A stretch of DNA of 64,000 nucleotides. Source: Polyangia bacterium. GTDB lineage: Bacteria > Myxococcota_A > Polyangia > Nannocystales > Nannocystaceae. Positions 43,901-53,604 of this stretch are shown here, in pieces (the stretch's first letter is position 1; each line of letters opens with the position of its first letter). Location of the stretch: the NCBI GenBank assembly GCA_030429545.1, contig JAUIFF010000019.1, forward strand, positions 110,316 to 174,315. Reading direction: 5' to 3'. The position numbers were made by a program, and so were the translations under genes. The notes below the pieces were generated by a model. The model worked only from the letters and a program-made list of their open reading frames with translations. It did not search any database and was not told the DNA's origin.

Positions 43901-46900
43901 CGTACGCAACCAAAACTGGACAGAAAAGCCCGAAGGGCTCTCGGGGAGTGCAACGTTCCCTCGCAGTTTTGCAGTTCCCCGCTCGGTAGATAAAACAGCA
44001 GAGCTCGCAACCGAGGGCGCCGGAGCCAACCCGTGCCCGGAGTTTGTTACAAATTCCCCGACATTTTCCGCCGGAGCATCAGGCCCGACGACAAATGGCC
44101 GGCGAATCTTGTCGATCGTCGGGTCTTCATTTAAACGGAGGTAGGCAATGAGGCCGGGTGCCCAGCGGTGGATTCTCCGGCCAGTTGTTGACTGGATCAG
44201 GTCGTCAGACAGCGCCCGGTTCCACAGCCGAACCTCAGCCATATGACCACTCCACCCCTGGCCAAAAGTTGCAAACCAGACCTTCGTCTTCATCAAGCCG
44301 ACGAGTCGGTCTGGGAAAGAAAATAGCCTCTGGGGCTCGCTGGCACGTTCTCCATTGACGAAAAACGAGCACATCCCCTGAACATCCATGACGACCGCCA
44401 AGTGCACCCATGAACCCGAGACTTCCGGCCCAGATATGGCATCATGCCAATCTACGGGCATACCACCGTCTGTTGCCCAGATCCTCAATCGCCTGTCGGA
44501 GCCGTAGTTGACCCCCACGATATATTCGATGAACTCGTGCGGTCGATGGAAGTAGAGCTCGACCAATTTACCCTTGCCCAAAAGAACACTCGCCTGCCAC
44601 GTGAGGCCATTCCAGGAACGCTCGAGATCTTTGACTGTGATTCCAGGTTTATCCTGACCGATTCGCAGGGCAATATGCGTGCGGTAGTAGCCGACTTTCG
44701 GGGCTGGAAATGGCCCCTCCTTGCGTTGTCCAACAAGATGGCCGTGGCGCTCGAACGGTGAGTGGTCTTTGACGGGCGTTTGAAAGTCAAGTGGCCGCCA
44801 GTAACCGACGAGCCCGAACTCATCTCCGCGTAGAATGCTGTTTGAACACCTCTGGATTTCCTGCCAGTAGGGGAAATAGTTCCACAGGCGAACTTCACCG
44901 ATGTTGAGATTGGACGGGCCACCCACAACTCCGCGACCGATATACCCGCGGGTACGCTCCCCTTCAAGTGGTGTGAGTTCTTGGAAAAGGCTTCTCTTCG
45001 ACTGCCTGGCGACTCTGCTCATGAAAGAAGCCACGTCGTTTGCGTCAATAACCGGCTCTTTAAACTCGGCGCGTTCTTCCGCCGTCAGGTAGTCGGGTGT
45101 CGACTCATTTCCGTCAAGTTGAACCCGCACGTGCGTACCGTCGAAGGCGAAAATCAGAAGACTCCAGCGATTGACCTTTAAGGCGGTGTGTTTCATGACC
45201 AGCGCCCGCCGGTCGCTACTTTGGTTGTGCCACAACAGCTCGACACTCCCATTGGCCATACTCCGCAGGAGGATCTGCTTGTCGGGATCGGTTGGGTCTT
45301 CGATCTCAAATAGCGACGCGTTATCGACGAGGCTAAGCGGCCGGACCCACATTTGAATGATGAACCCCTTGGCAAAGGAGACATTCATCGGTGGGATAAC
45401 GATGTAGCGGGAGCCACCTAACACCAAGCCTCGGGATAGCGAATGACCACGACGCGATAGCTCTTTTGAGAAGGCGGTTCGCTGAAAGTTCGACGCGTCG
45501 GGATTTTCGTCCATCCAGTCGATGCTTGCACGCAGGATCTCCGTGGGAACCTCCGCGGCAGCGAGATTTGTGTAAATCGGTGGGTCCGGGGGCGTGAGAG
45601 TCGGAATCGTGGATGTCGTGCGGCGCGGGTACTCAATGTCGTCACTGTTTTGCGTCAACACGAGCGGCACAATTTTTCCTTGGGTGGTGAGGCCAAAGAC
45701 AAATGGAAATCCGCTAACCGAAAATGAGAGTAGTTTTTCGTAGATTCGCTTGCACAGGCCCCGTGACAGCCTTGACAGCCGGCGGCCCCCGTCAAACAAC
45801 TCGATCACATACACGTGCCCAACGAGGGTTTGCCACACGACGAATACCCGACCATCGGCACTCACTGGCACCGTATACGCGGCTATATCTGAGCCCGCCA
45901 ACCGCTCAGCGGCGACCAACTGCCAGCTCCCATCGGCATTGGACACATAGGTTGTGAACATTGGTGTGAGAAAATATTGGATACCATTTTGTCGAAACGG
46001 GAGACTTCCCTTGACTCCCACATCTAACTTTGCCTTGCCGAGTGTACAAGTCCTCCAGACCTCGCAAAGGAGTGTCTTCTGGTCGTTATAGCCAAAGCAG
46101 AACTGCTTATTTCTCACCGAGTAGACAAATAGTGTGGTGCAGGCAAACGGAAGTTTCCCGCTGCGGTGCTCCTTGCCGAGTCTACCATCGGCGAAAATCG
46201 GACGCACCGAATACACACCATCCTCGCGCTGGCCGAGCCAATACAGCTGCCCATATTTGGTGAATGTACACATTGTTGGGTAGTAGTGCGGAAGCCGTCC
46301 AGTGGCCTGCTCAACCCCGATATTTCCGGCACCATCAAGCAGATGCGTCCGGTAGTGCCCACTTTCCTGGAGAAGCATCAGAAACGAAGAGGTCCCGTTC
46401 GAAAATGCCAACACCGCCGGCGCAACCGGTCCAAACCGGCCCTCGACAGGATGCTCGCCGGCCGTCCCATCGGGCATGAGGCGCTGACTCAACCACTGGG
46501 CACCGGGTGGGTTCGGATCCGGGGCCGAAGCGAGCGCACGAAAGCCATACATTCCGATTTCGACAAATAACTTCGGGTAATACCGACCGAACGTACCAGT
46601 CCCCGAGGAGTGGCCTGTATTCGGGTAGGTCAACTCATAGCTTCCGTCCGCTCGCTCGGCGAGGACAAGAGGAGCTATGTTCGCTGCCTTACAATGTACT
46701 ACCGTCGGACAAAACTCACCAATTGTCCCATCCCGATGGTGCTCTAGCTTGCTTGCACTACTTAGCACCCAAACGGTGTAACTCCCGTCAGACCTTTGGC
46801 CTAGAATGTCTATTTTTAAGACCTTTCGTCGATGTGGAGGTTCGTAGAATTTGGATTCTCCGTACCAAGGGAGCGCAGTGAAGTTGACGTACGAGCCATC

Positions 46901-49900
46901 TAGAGTACCGGTTGCCTCTTCAATGAGTGTTCCTGAACCGTGAGGTACACTCCACAACGTCCATCCCCCGTCCTCGTCAATTCCCATGAGGCGGTCATTG
47001 CCAAGTCGCGACACGTCGAGTATGGATGGGTAAAACCGATCAAGTGTACCAGATCCTTCAAGTTGCCCGACCCCGTCGGTACCTCCAAAACTCCGGATAA
47101 ACCATGTGCCGTCTCCCCGAAGGGCAAAGAACCTCGGCCCCCCGCCAAATGTCAATAGTATTGGGTAGTAGGCACCAAAATCTCCCTGCGAGAGCACCTT
47201 ACCTAGCACCAGTCCAAGCAGTTCGCGAGTCTGATAGCTACCATCTTGGCAATGCAAGAGAACCGTCCGCCCATAGGGTAACAGGCAAAACTGGGCAAAG
47301 TATGCGGGGAAAGCTGCAACGCGCGGGGTATCGTCCTTGCCAAAGCCACTACCCATCCACAGACCACCGGCAGGTAACGGTACCAACGGTGCGGGGGCCG
47401 CGGCCGGAGAAACCGCGAACACAGCCGACCTATCGCCAACTCGGACTGCATGCATCTTCGGATAAAACCTATCGCACGCCCCCTTTGCGACCTCGACAAG
47501 CGAAGTATTGTCGTCGGCGAGGCCGTAGACTTTCCAATCGCCGTTGACTCGCTGACCGAGCAAAAATGTCTCCTCTCCATTGGCCAGCGCAACGAACGTG
47601 TCATGAATGTCGTCACGACTGGCACCGCCGACCTTCTTGAGTGGTGTGTTGCTGGTGTCGAGCGTACAAATCGCCAGCTCAAACCCATTGCGGGATAGCA
47701 CATATTGCTGCCCCCCCGCAGTGAATGGGTAAAGCTTCGCGCCAGGCTCGGTCTTCCGGTGTGCAGCGTCCCCGACAAGACCTCCCTCGGTCAACGGGAA
47801 CAACAGCATGCTCGCTTCCGTCGCACGAAGACCCATCCCGTACAGGGAATTGTTGATCATACACGGGAAAATTTCCGGGCAAAAATACGGCAAAGTACCA
47901 CTTGCGAGCTCCTCGCCGAGCGCTCCACTTCCGAGCACGTTCCACGTCGAATAACCACCATCTACGCGCTGAGCAAAAATGTACGTCGCCCCACCCTGTG
48001 TATAGGCAAACATTGAAGGGTGAAATGCAAGGAGGTTGCCACTTGCGACCTGCTCGCCGACGCGATGGCCCGAAGGTAGGTCGTACACGGCCCATTCACC
48101 ATTTTGTTTGTGGGTAAAAAGCCACGGCCGACCACCCGCGGCAAACGGAAATACCGTTGCAGAGGCCTCTAGAATCTCTCCAGTGGCCGCCCCGAGCTCG
48201 GGCGAGCCCGACGGTTCAACCCCCTGTAACATCCACCGAGTCAAGGGCTGGCGCGTCACAACCGAAACCTCAAGCAGATTTGGGCGAGGCCACGCGGGGA
48301 GCACGAGTGCCACCTTGGTATCCGTCTGTCGAGAACCCGAGACATCTGCTTCAGCAAGCCATGGGAGCGTCTCGCCATCGCGTTCGTACCACGGCGCAGC
48401 TCTCCGCTCTCGCGCGGGGACCAACTCGCGCACCGACCAAGCACCGCGGCGATCGTGCATATACAGTAATGTCGTATCTTCGCGACCGAGGCGGTAGGCG
48501 AGTGCGACCTCAAAAAAACCACCTAAGTCAGACGTTGTCCGGTGCTCACCGAGGCCACTGTGCGACAGCTCAAAGGTGTCGAGGTTGCCGTTTTTGCTGT
48601 GGACAAGACAAAATCCAACATCCTTGTCGGTGGGCAAAAACCCGAAGGGTATCACGACCTCGTGAAAGCGTCCCAGCGTACCGCCGTCACGCGGTTGTTC
48701 GGGGCCGGCGTGTGTGAGGTCCCAAACCTTGCATGTACCACTTTCTTTTTGACCAAGAAGATAAGCATCGCCCTTGAAGGGAACGAGCACCGGGTAGTAT
48801 GCGTCGAGAGAGCCCGTGGCGACCCCATCACCCACACCTCCGAGGTCGAGTGGCCGCACGACCCAACTAGCATCATTACGATGTCCAAAAAGATAGGTCT
48901 CACCTTCGGCGACAAAGGCAAAAAGCACAGGGTAATCTCTCCCCAGTGACCCCGACGCCAGTTCTTGCCCAATCTGGCCACTCGTGAGTTCGAAAATCGT
49001 GTACGACCCATCTTCGCTACACACAAACAAACCATTGTCGAGACTGCTGCCGGCGGCGAACGTGAGAATATGGGCAAATTCGGCCGAGAACTCGCCGGTT
49101 GCCCGAATATCACCTGCTGGCCCTTCGGCACGTAGCTCGCGAGCTTCGTAGAATGCCTGAATGGTGTTGCGGTAGCTCGCCTGGGTTTCGACGCCGAGTG
49201 TCGCCGCGGTATGAGGCGTTGTAGCGGCCTCAGTTGAAGCCCCGAGCGCGAGCGCTGGTGCCGAGGTAGCACGCGTGAGTCCAACAAGACGGGCTCCGCC
49301 CTCCCGCGAGAACACAAGAGTATGGTCGTACGGTTTGGGACTCGTCCCGCGGCAAACCTCGGCCCACCTGCGGCCCCCCTCGAACAGCTCGAATACGATA
49401 AATTGTCCCCCTTCCTCCTGTGCAAACACAAGTGTATGCCCATCGGAGTTAAAAACGCATGCAGTTGTCAATGTTGCGTCAGCGTCCCCACTTAACAGGG
49501 CGAAGGAGTCAAAGGCACAAAGGGACAGCTCCAAACTCTCGGTCGATACCTCAAATGAGTAAAAGCGCCCGTCCATCAGCGCAAGAAGGTAGCCCTTTCC
49601 TCCCTGTGTGAACATGAACAGGTTTTCATCTGAGGCCCACGCTCGCTCGTGAACGGCCCCAATCGCACCACCATCTAGGGGTGAAAAAATCAACAAGCCA
49701 CGCCCGCTTTTGTTGGGCCCGACGGCATACAAGGTGTCGCCTATCTTGCAGCAGTCGAGAACCGAGCACGAGAATGGGAACAGGCCGTGAGCGAGAGGCT
49801 CACCGATGCTGCCGTCTTCGAGTAACTCCCGCGAGGTCCAAGTTTTGTCGGCGGCCTGCCCCAACCAATAACAGTGGCCGTCGCCTGCGATATAGCTCAA

Positions 49901-50197
49901 CATCGCGGGGTAATAGGATGAAAATGAACCACTCGAAGTGACCGATCCGAGCAAACCATCCTCCCCGATCTCCACGACCGAATACGATCCACTTTGATCG
50001 TGAACAAGGACATAGTTGCGATCGGCGACCTCATATGAGATCGCAACCGAAAAGCTCGCGTCGAGCGAGCCGGTTCCGAGCACATCCGCGAGGTTCCCCG
50101 CGAGTGTGAGTGCTCGGCAGCTCCACTGCATTCGTACCTCGTTGGAACCTTCGTCACTGCGTTGTTCACTTGACTCGGGAGTCTGTGTCTCGCCCAT
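40916..50197 (-). CDS. 3093-aa giant protein: propeller-like repeats, three LamG domains, helical C-terminus
   Basis: The ATG at 50197 (MGETQTPESS) has GGAGG eight bases upstream. There is no signal peptide. Residues about 30-1540 are dozens of beta-blade-like units of about 45-50 residues with the recurring pattern A(S/T)G(S/T)L-x-x-(F/Y)YP-x-(hydrophobic), then YxxGQ-x-x-G-x-(W/Y)-x-(V). Three concanavalin/LamG-like domains follow (about 1580-1760, 1830-2010, 2070-2220), with motifs such as GFIIQMWVRPLSL, WVHLAVVMDVQGMCSFFVNG, AEVRLWNRAL and WVHLTVTADRDGVVCIYRDG. A beta-rich linker leads to a 530-residue helical, amphipathic and partly hydrophobic C-terminus (DVGDFFEDCGEMIVDTAEEV, AVWNVLKTIGNTIMEIVNFL, IVSLIIAIPLTLAYKLI). 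The layout of a binding surface plus a possibly membrane-active end suits an effector, toxin or adhesin. Function unknown. Confidence 0.8.
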   Translation of the reverse strand: MGETQTPESSEQRSDEGSNEVRMQWSCRALTLAGNLADVLGTGSLDASFSVAISYEVADRNYVLVHDQSGSYSVVEIGEDGLLGSVTSSGSFSSYYPAMLSYIAGDGHCYWLGQAADKTWTSRELLEDGSIGEPLAHGLFPFSCSVLDCCKIGDTLYAVGPNKSGRGLLIFSPLDGGAIGAVHERAWASDENLFMFTQGGKGYLLALMDGRFYSFEVSTESLELSLCAFDSFALLSGDADATLTTACVFNSDGHTLVFAQEEGGQFIVFELFEGGRRWAEVCRGTSPKPYDHTLVFSREGGARLVGLTRATSAPALALGASTEAATTPHTAATLGVETQASYRNTIQAFYEARELRAEGPAGDIRATGEFSAEFAHILTFAAGSSLDNGLFVCSEDGSYTIFELTSGQIGQELASGSLGRDYPVLFAFVAEGETYLFGHRNDASWVVRPLDLGGVGDGVATGSLDAYYPVLVPFKGDAYLLGQKESGTCKVWDLTHAGPEQPRDGGTLGRFHEVVIPFGFLPTDKDVGFCLVHSKNGNLDTFELSHSGLGEHRTTSDLGGFFEVALAYRLGREDTTLLYMHDRRGAWSVRELVPARERRAAPWYERDGETLPWLAEADVSGSRQTDTKVALVLPAWPRPNLLEVSVVTRQPLTRWMLQGVEPSGSPELGAATGEILEASATVFPFAAGGRPWLFTHKQNGEWAVYDLPSGHRVGEQVASGNLLAFHPSMFAYTQGGATYIFAQRVDGGYSTWNVLGSGALGEELASGTLPYFCPEIFPCMINNSLYGMGLRATEASMLLFPLTEGGLVGDAAHRKTEPGAKLYPFTAGGQQYVLSRNGFELAICTLDTSNTPLKKVGGASRDDIHDTFVALANGEETFLLGQRVNGDWKVYGLADDNTSLVEVAKGACDRFYPKMHAVRVGDRSAVFAVSPAAAPAPLVPLPAGGLWMGSGFGKDDTPRVAAFPAYFAQFCLLPYGRTVLLHCQDGSYQTRELLGLVLGKVLSQGDFGAYYPILLTFGGGPRFFALRGDGTWFIRSFGGTDGVGQLEGSGTLDRFYPSILDVSRLGNDRLMGIDEDGGWTLWSVPHGSGTLIEEATGTLDGSYVNFTALPWYGESKFYEPPHRRKVLKIDILGQRSDGSYTVWVLSSASKLEHHRDGTIGEFCPTVVHCKAANIAPLVLAERADGSYELTYPNTGHSSGTGTFGRYYPKLFVEIGMYGFRALASAPDPNPPGAQWLSQRLMPDGTAGEHPVEGRFGPVAPAVLAFSNGTSSFLMLLQESGHYRTHLLDGAGNIGVEQATGRLPHYYPTMCTFTKYGQLYWLGQREDGVYSVRPIFADGRLGKEHRSGKLPFACTTLFVYSVRNKQFCFGYNDQKTLLCEVWRTCTLGKAKLDVGVKGSLPFRQNGIQYFLTPMFTTYVSNADGSWQLVAAERLAGSDIAAYTVPVSADGRVFVVWQTLVGHVYVIELFDGGRRLSRLSRGLCKRIYEKLLSFSVSGFPFVFGLTTQGKIVPLVLTQNSDDIEYPRRTTSTIPTLTPPDPPIYTNLAAAEVPTEILRASIDWMDENPDASNFQRTAFSKELSRRGHSLSRGLVLGGSRYIVIPPMNVSFAKGFIIQMWVRPLSLVDNASLFEIEDPTDPDKQILLRSMANGSVELLWHNQSSDRRALVMKHTALKVNRWSLLIFAFDGTHVRVQLDGNESTPDYLTAEERAEFKEPVIDANDVASFMSRVARQSKRSLFQELTPLEGERTRGYIGRGVVGGPSNLNIGEVRLWNYFPYWQEIQRCSNSILRGDEFGLVGYWRPLDFQTPVKDHSPFERHGHLVGQRKEGPFPAPKVGYYRTHIALRIGQDKPGITVKDLERSWNGLTWQASVLLGKGKLVELYFHRPHEFIEYIVGVNYGSDRRLRIWATDGGMPVDWHDAISGPEVSGSWVHLAVVMDVQGMCSFFVNGERASEPQRLFSFPDRLVGLMKTKVWFATFGQGWSGHMAEVRLWNRALSDDLIQSTTGRRIHRWAPGLIAYLRLNEDPTIDKIRRPFVVGPDAPAENVGEFVTNSGHGLAPAPSVASSAVLSTERGTAKLRGNVALPESPSGFSVQFWLRTQDANTTPVVKLVDEQEPGMPVRFCIDWVPNDNLKVLLRDANGEIHRVTVRSSLVVDEWVHLTVTADRDGVVCIYRDGVLVARDVVEAYEPAKTNLLEFGKHRRFTEFRMWEKALTQAEVLSNWKLKLPESRGLAQRFALDSNPFDFAGSPTEAWVMFREDPSIRWGESPPQRHTITATSELVSELVDMSKVEPLNPSTFKDLPAEVTSSRDFGWWVSRAHEYLDENGSTDYHQTRHTRPAPQFRMSFLAIDLIAKDGRGRALPRTMLTVVLSKRATLYRNSGRAENRIGIPYNLEFELETDTNGHARILIKVENLAAPIFNIRHGGMGVGEWVVVTPDQVLHDALASLSPEEVRGGRKASAGRQKTTGSLVTDVEHSEKLARMLRTMLGCAAAATFELQSTQMLAFGIDDESVPGTPIEPLHTESGAGVHVELPEGMVVVRRIGRPLKTRRASEDNELTPLSFGFWDDVGDFFEDCGEMIVDTAEEVVDHIAVAIDTAFDGIQVAFDAVVRTVEDMAGAVWNVLKTIGNTIMEIVNFLCGLFDFSDFLDTSDFLLDQLIGVLDGARRTSANVLGMGGSLVADLEGVLLSALGDSSQSKPQQKQDAPPFDIDLGGPLGFVLGQLSSVLDPLLESLTGHLGPLATALDSTESKIKELLSSVTGHLRNSDFVEKIGSLTSIADGDPLELILSLVKDVVRIVMSVLRHAVDFVATVVDALFEVLTDVLTTRVDVPVLTWLFETVIGRELTIGRIVSLIIAIPLTLAYKLISGSSDGPFASSEVLSFSDSERSVDGAALAVRALDLALGVLLSYTNVLHIHIKTDPKWEDEPGYKGLRWQQFMFSFLKSVVRSNPHIRAMLKGTSLDEMNETEKILTYVAWGCNCTSHVCKAVSIKYGSAVKYVSYTGVVFSVGALGCSIAAGQVSDKTKTWDMGQLEGRLNVYDATTMGAFGAGSFLSAVSHYLGHAECVPPVIDLFTLSHAISAAAMVDLIVSDPLD

Positions 50198-50340
50198 CGT
50201 TTCATCCTCCGGTAGCGACCCAAGCACACCATCATTGGTGTTGCTGAGCTCGCAAATGTGGTGTTTCTCGGCCTTCGGAGACCCCAGCTATCGCTATTAC
50301 GTTCGTCGTCGTCGACGAAAATCAGGACTCCGACGTCGTT

Positions 50341-51972
50341 CTAAGGCACCGCTATTGAATAGAGCACCCGTGACTGATACGTCGGTTCGTATTCCTCGAA
50401 CACAACGTCACTATCCCCGAGTCGTCGCAGCCGAGTGGTGCGTGCGAACCGTAGTTCAAACTCGGCAGGAAAACCGTTTAGGTTTGCACTTCGAAGCCGA
50501 TAGTGCACATTGAGGTTCGGCAAATCGATCCGCTGCGCGGTGAAAGTCGCGGACGTGCCGTCGGCCAACACAAACGCAGCGCTACTTATATTGTCACCGT
50601 CGTAGGAGATCTCGATATTTTCGACCGCGGGCGTTGCCAGCAGCTTCTGGGCAAGTACACGAAGGCGCACAAGCTTGCCGTTGACCGAGATCAACGCATT
50701 CTCGATCACCGGAGCCAAGTCCATGCCCATGATCGCTTCTTCAATCACGGCACCCACGCGCTCGAGTTCTTCCTCGCTCAACGAGTCTGCAAGGGTAGCG
50801 GTATCCTCGATCCGCTGTTGGAGCGCGGCGACATCGTCCGACAAACCGGGCAAATTTTTGTCTTCAATGACCTGGTCGAAAACCCCTTCGACTTGGGGAA
50901 TCAAAGCTTGGGTTGTGCTGTCGTTCATCGAGGGTTTTTCAGCGTTCAGTCGCGCTGTAACCTCGGTATCCAAGTCATTGGGAACTTGTATGATCTGCGC
51001 GTTGATGCTCGCTTCGAGGGTATCGATGTCCTCTCGATAGTCGGAGATTTGTTGTGCGAGCGATGTCGTCGTGACCGTGAGTTCTGAAACCACCGTACTC
51101 AATAATTGCGCGAGTTCAATTTTGGCTTCGGCGATCGTGCCCGTATGAGTTGCGTCCTGTGTATGGAGAACCCCGATGAGTTGTTCGAGTAAACCGATGG
51201 CCGACGAACGGTTTAACGTCTCGAGCGCAGCCGAAAGTATGGCCGAGGTGCTCCCCCACCCCTTGGGCTTACCCAAGTCGCTCCCCGGCGCTGCCACAAA
51301 CGGGAGCGGGGTCTCGCTCCACGCTGCGCCAAAAAGTTGCAGGGGAGCCGTCCCGCACAGGTCCTCTCCACGGACGACATCGTCGAGTGGCCAGTAGCCG
51401 ACGAGGTTGGCCTCGGAGCCCGAAAGCCGAACCGCCATCGCCTGAGCAATCTCGTCTTTTGTACGCGCACAGCTCCAAACACGAGCCTCGCAGATTTTGG
51501 CACCGATCCCATGGGTAAATGGATTGTCCGGGCCGTACTTGTGCCTTCCAACAAACAACTCCGTATTTGGCTGATACTGCGGTGGTGACGAGTTGGCGAG
51601 AACTGAGGTTTTTGCCCGCAATTCTCCATCCACATAGAGTGCCAAGGTTGCCCCGTCATAAACGCCCGCGACATGTTGCCACCGGCCGGTGACCAAGCAT
51701 GGGGCTTGCGCGAGGTTGAGACTGTTCCCAGCAACATAGAATAGTAGATACGAGTTATCCGCACGAAGTAGTCCGTAACCGCCATGCTTCGCGCTACCAC
51801 CATCCGTATATAACTTCGTAACAATACCTCCCCGCATCGGAGAGAGTTCTGTCGGCTCCAACCAGACCCAGGCTTCGACTGTGAGGTCACCCTCAACCCG
51901 GTGGGCCGGTTGATCGCCGGCACTCGCATAGTCGCCGAACTCGCCAAAGTATAGCCTTTTCCCCACGCTCAT
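50341..51972 (-). CDS. LamG domain plus coiled-coil protein, paralogue of the next gene
   Basis: The ATG at 51972 (MSVGKRLYFGEFGDYAS) follows GGAGG; the longer upstream frame has no support. Residues about 1-215 are a LamG/concanavalin-like sandwich (LTVEAWVWLEPTELSPMRGG, GRWQHVAGVYDGATLALYVD, EARVWSCARTKDEI, NLVGYWPLDD). From about 245 the sequence parallels the 316-aa protein upstream: ILSAALETLNRSSAIGLLEQ, a long coiled coil (AEIKIELAQLLSTVVSEL-like), a helical DSLSEEELERVGAVIEEAI block and a beta-rich end. No signal peptide. Function unknown. The shared core suggests the two form a filament or heteromer and that this copy acquired a lectin-like head. Confidence 0.75.
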   Translation of the reverse strand: MSVGKRLYFGEFGDYASAGDQPAHRVEGDLTVEAWVWLEPTELSPMRGGIVTKLYTDGGSAKHGGYGLLRADNSYLLFYVAGNSLNLAQAPCLVTGRWQHVAGVYDGATLALYVDGELRAKTSVLANSSPPQYQPNTELFVGRHKYGPDNPFTHGIGAKICEARVWSCARTKDEIAQAMAVRLSGSEANLVGYWPLDDVVRGEDLCGTAPLQLFGAAWSETPLPFVAAPGSDLGKPKGWGSTSAILSAALETLNRSSAIGLLEQLIGVLHTQDATHTGTIAEAKIELAQLLSTVVSELTVTTTSLAQQISDYREDIDTLEASINAQIIQVPNDLDTEVTARLNAEKPSMNDSTTQALIPQVEGVFDQVIEDKNLPGLSDDVAALQQRIEDTATLADSLSEEELERVGAVIEEAIMGMDLAPVIENALISVNGKLVRLRVLAQKLLATPAVENIEISYDGDNISSAAFVLADGTSATFTAQRIDLPNLNVHYRLRSANLNGFPAEFELRFARTTRLRRLGDSDVVFEEYEPTYQSRVLYSIAVP

Positions 51973-52141
51973 ACTCGTACCTCCAGGCGCCGTCCGGCCC
52001 TGTTCTATGTCGCGTTCAACTTGAGATTTGCAGCAGCTCGATCCGACCACCACGTTCCGCGTAACCTTCAGCCGGCGTAGCGCTAACTACAAACCGGACA
52101 CCGAGAATGCGGAACGTGACGCGGCGAAGAAGCCCCGGTAC

Positions 52142-53092
52142 CTACTCGATCGACAGGTCAAATACCACGTTCGACTGCTGGACGGCATCGTATTGTTTCA
52201 TCGACAAACTCGTTCCACAGACATCTTTTTGCCAGCCTCGAACCTCAAAGGTGAGCGTAAATTCCCCAGTGAGACCAGACATGCCAAACATATTATTTGC
52301 GGAGAACCGATAGATGAGGCGTTGCTCATTTTCGTCACGTGATGCAGTGAAGTCTGCTGAGGTGTTGTTCGAGTACTCAAATTTCGCACCCGCAATATGA
52401 TCTTGAACATATGACATCGTGATGTTCGCTACTTTGGGCTGGTTGGCGAGAGCCCCGAGTAGTTTGTCAAACCGAACAGGCGTCCCGTTAACCGGGATTT
52501 CGGCACTGGCGACAAGCTCTGACAGGTCACTATTTGCAAGTGCGTTTTCAATCGCCTGCGTCACATCCGAAAGTTCTTCATCATTGAGCGAGTTCGCAGC
52601 AGTCTCAACGAGGTCAATTTTTCTTTGTGCCTGCTCGATCTTCTCACGGACCTCCGCGAGCCTCTCGAGACCAAGAAGCCGCTCGACTTCCTCGGTGACC
52701 TTAGGCATCGCCGCAGTGACAGCGTCATTGACGATTCCGTCTTTCTTGCTCGTTATGCGGCCGTCAATCGTTGAGGCCAGGTTGTTGGTGTAGTCGTTGA
52801 TGTGCTCCGTCAGCGATGTTTCGAGCGCCGATACCCGGCCGGTCAGGTTCTGAGTGTCCTCCGCTAGACCGTCGGTCGTATCTTTGATCTCCGCCGTGGC
52901 GGCGGAGAGGTCATCGACCACCGACTGCTTCGCGGCGGCGATTGCACCGTCAATTCCACTGTAGTGTGAATTAATCTCATCCATCAACCGGTCGAGAAGA
53001 CCGATCACAGACTTTCTGTTGAGCCTCTCCAGAGCGGATGCCAAAATGGACGAGGTATCAATTGCGCCCTTGAGCGATGCACTTTCAGACAT
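52142..53092 (-). CDS. Coiled-coil protein, first gene of the giant-protein operon
   Basis: The ATG at 53092 (MSESASLKGAID) has GAGGAGAG upstream. The 316-aa product has SSILASALERLNRKSVIGLL, a long heptad-like region (about 45-185), then AANSLNDEELSDVTQAIENA. The beta-rich C-terminus contains LLGALANQPKVANITMSYVQ and FTLTFEVRGWQKDVCGTSLS. It is clearly paralogous, segment for segment, to the C-terminal part of the 543-aa protein that follows (LEQLIGVLHTQ..., DSLSEEELERV, LLATPAVENIEISYDG). No signal peptide. It probably forms the stalk of an assembly with the next two gene products (inference from order and spacing). Confidence 0.75.
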   Translation of the reverse strand: MSESASLKGAIDTSSILASALERLNRKSVIGLLDRLMDEINSHYSGIDGAIAAAKQSVVDDLSAATAEIKDTTDGLAEDTQNLTGRVSALETSLTEHINDYTNNLASTIDGRITSKKDGIVNDAVTAAMPKVTEEVERLLGLERLAEVREKIEQAQRKIDLVETAANSLNDEELSDVTQAIENALANSDLSELVASAEIPVNGTPVRFDKLLGALANQPKVANITMSYVQDHIAGAKFEYSNNTSADFTASRDENEQRLIYRFSANNMFGMSGLTGEFTLTFEVRGWQKDVCGTSLSMKQYDAVQQSNVVFDLSIE

Positions 53093-53604
53093 GGTTCTCT
53101 CCTCAATTCGTACTGTCGAACAGCGTTGTAATGGACTTTTGCGAACCCTGTACACTCGAGATCGGAACACCCTGCGCATCTCGACTGTCGCGTAGGCCCT
53201 CGCTCGATCTATCTAACTGACGTGATACAGAGCTCAGGCCAGCGTACTACTCGAGTCAAAACAAATCAAGACATGACCTCTAGAACACTTTAATTTAAAG
53301 GAGTAAGTACGGCGAAAGTGATGCTCAAAAAATTCCCCACTCGCGACCTGCCGGCAGGTTTAGTGGCGAGTTTGAACCGCCGCAAACTTTACCAAACTCG
53401 GAGAACAAACCTGTAATAAGATGCGGACGAGTGGATGCAAAAGAAACCTTGGAATACGCATCCAACCATTCCGCGAATACCTATGCAGTGTCGCTAACGC
53501 CACTTTATCCGAGCCGGCTGTCCGGCAGACTCGCCTGGCGGCAGCGAACAGTAAGGCTCACGACTGGGCCGAATACCGGTGGGTCAAAAATGATATCGGC
53601 CTAC
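53093..53604. promoter_or_regulatory. Promoter gap upstream of the giant-protein operon, with a 14-bp palindrome
   Basis: No gene is seen. ACCTGCCGGCAGGT at 53346-53359 is a perfect palindrome about 255 bases upstream of the 316-aa protein start. AT-rich tracts near 53290 could hold a promoter. The palindrome could be an operator, though no regulator gene is adjacent. Confidence 0.35.
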
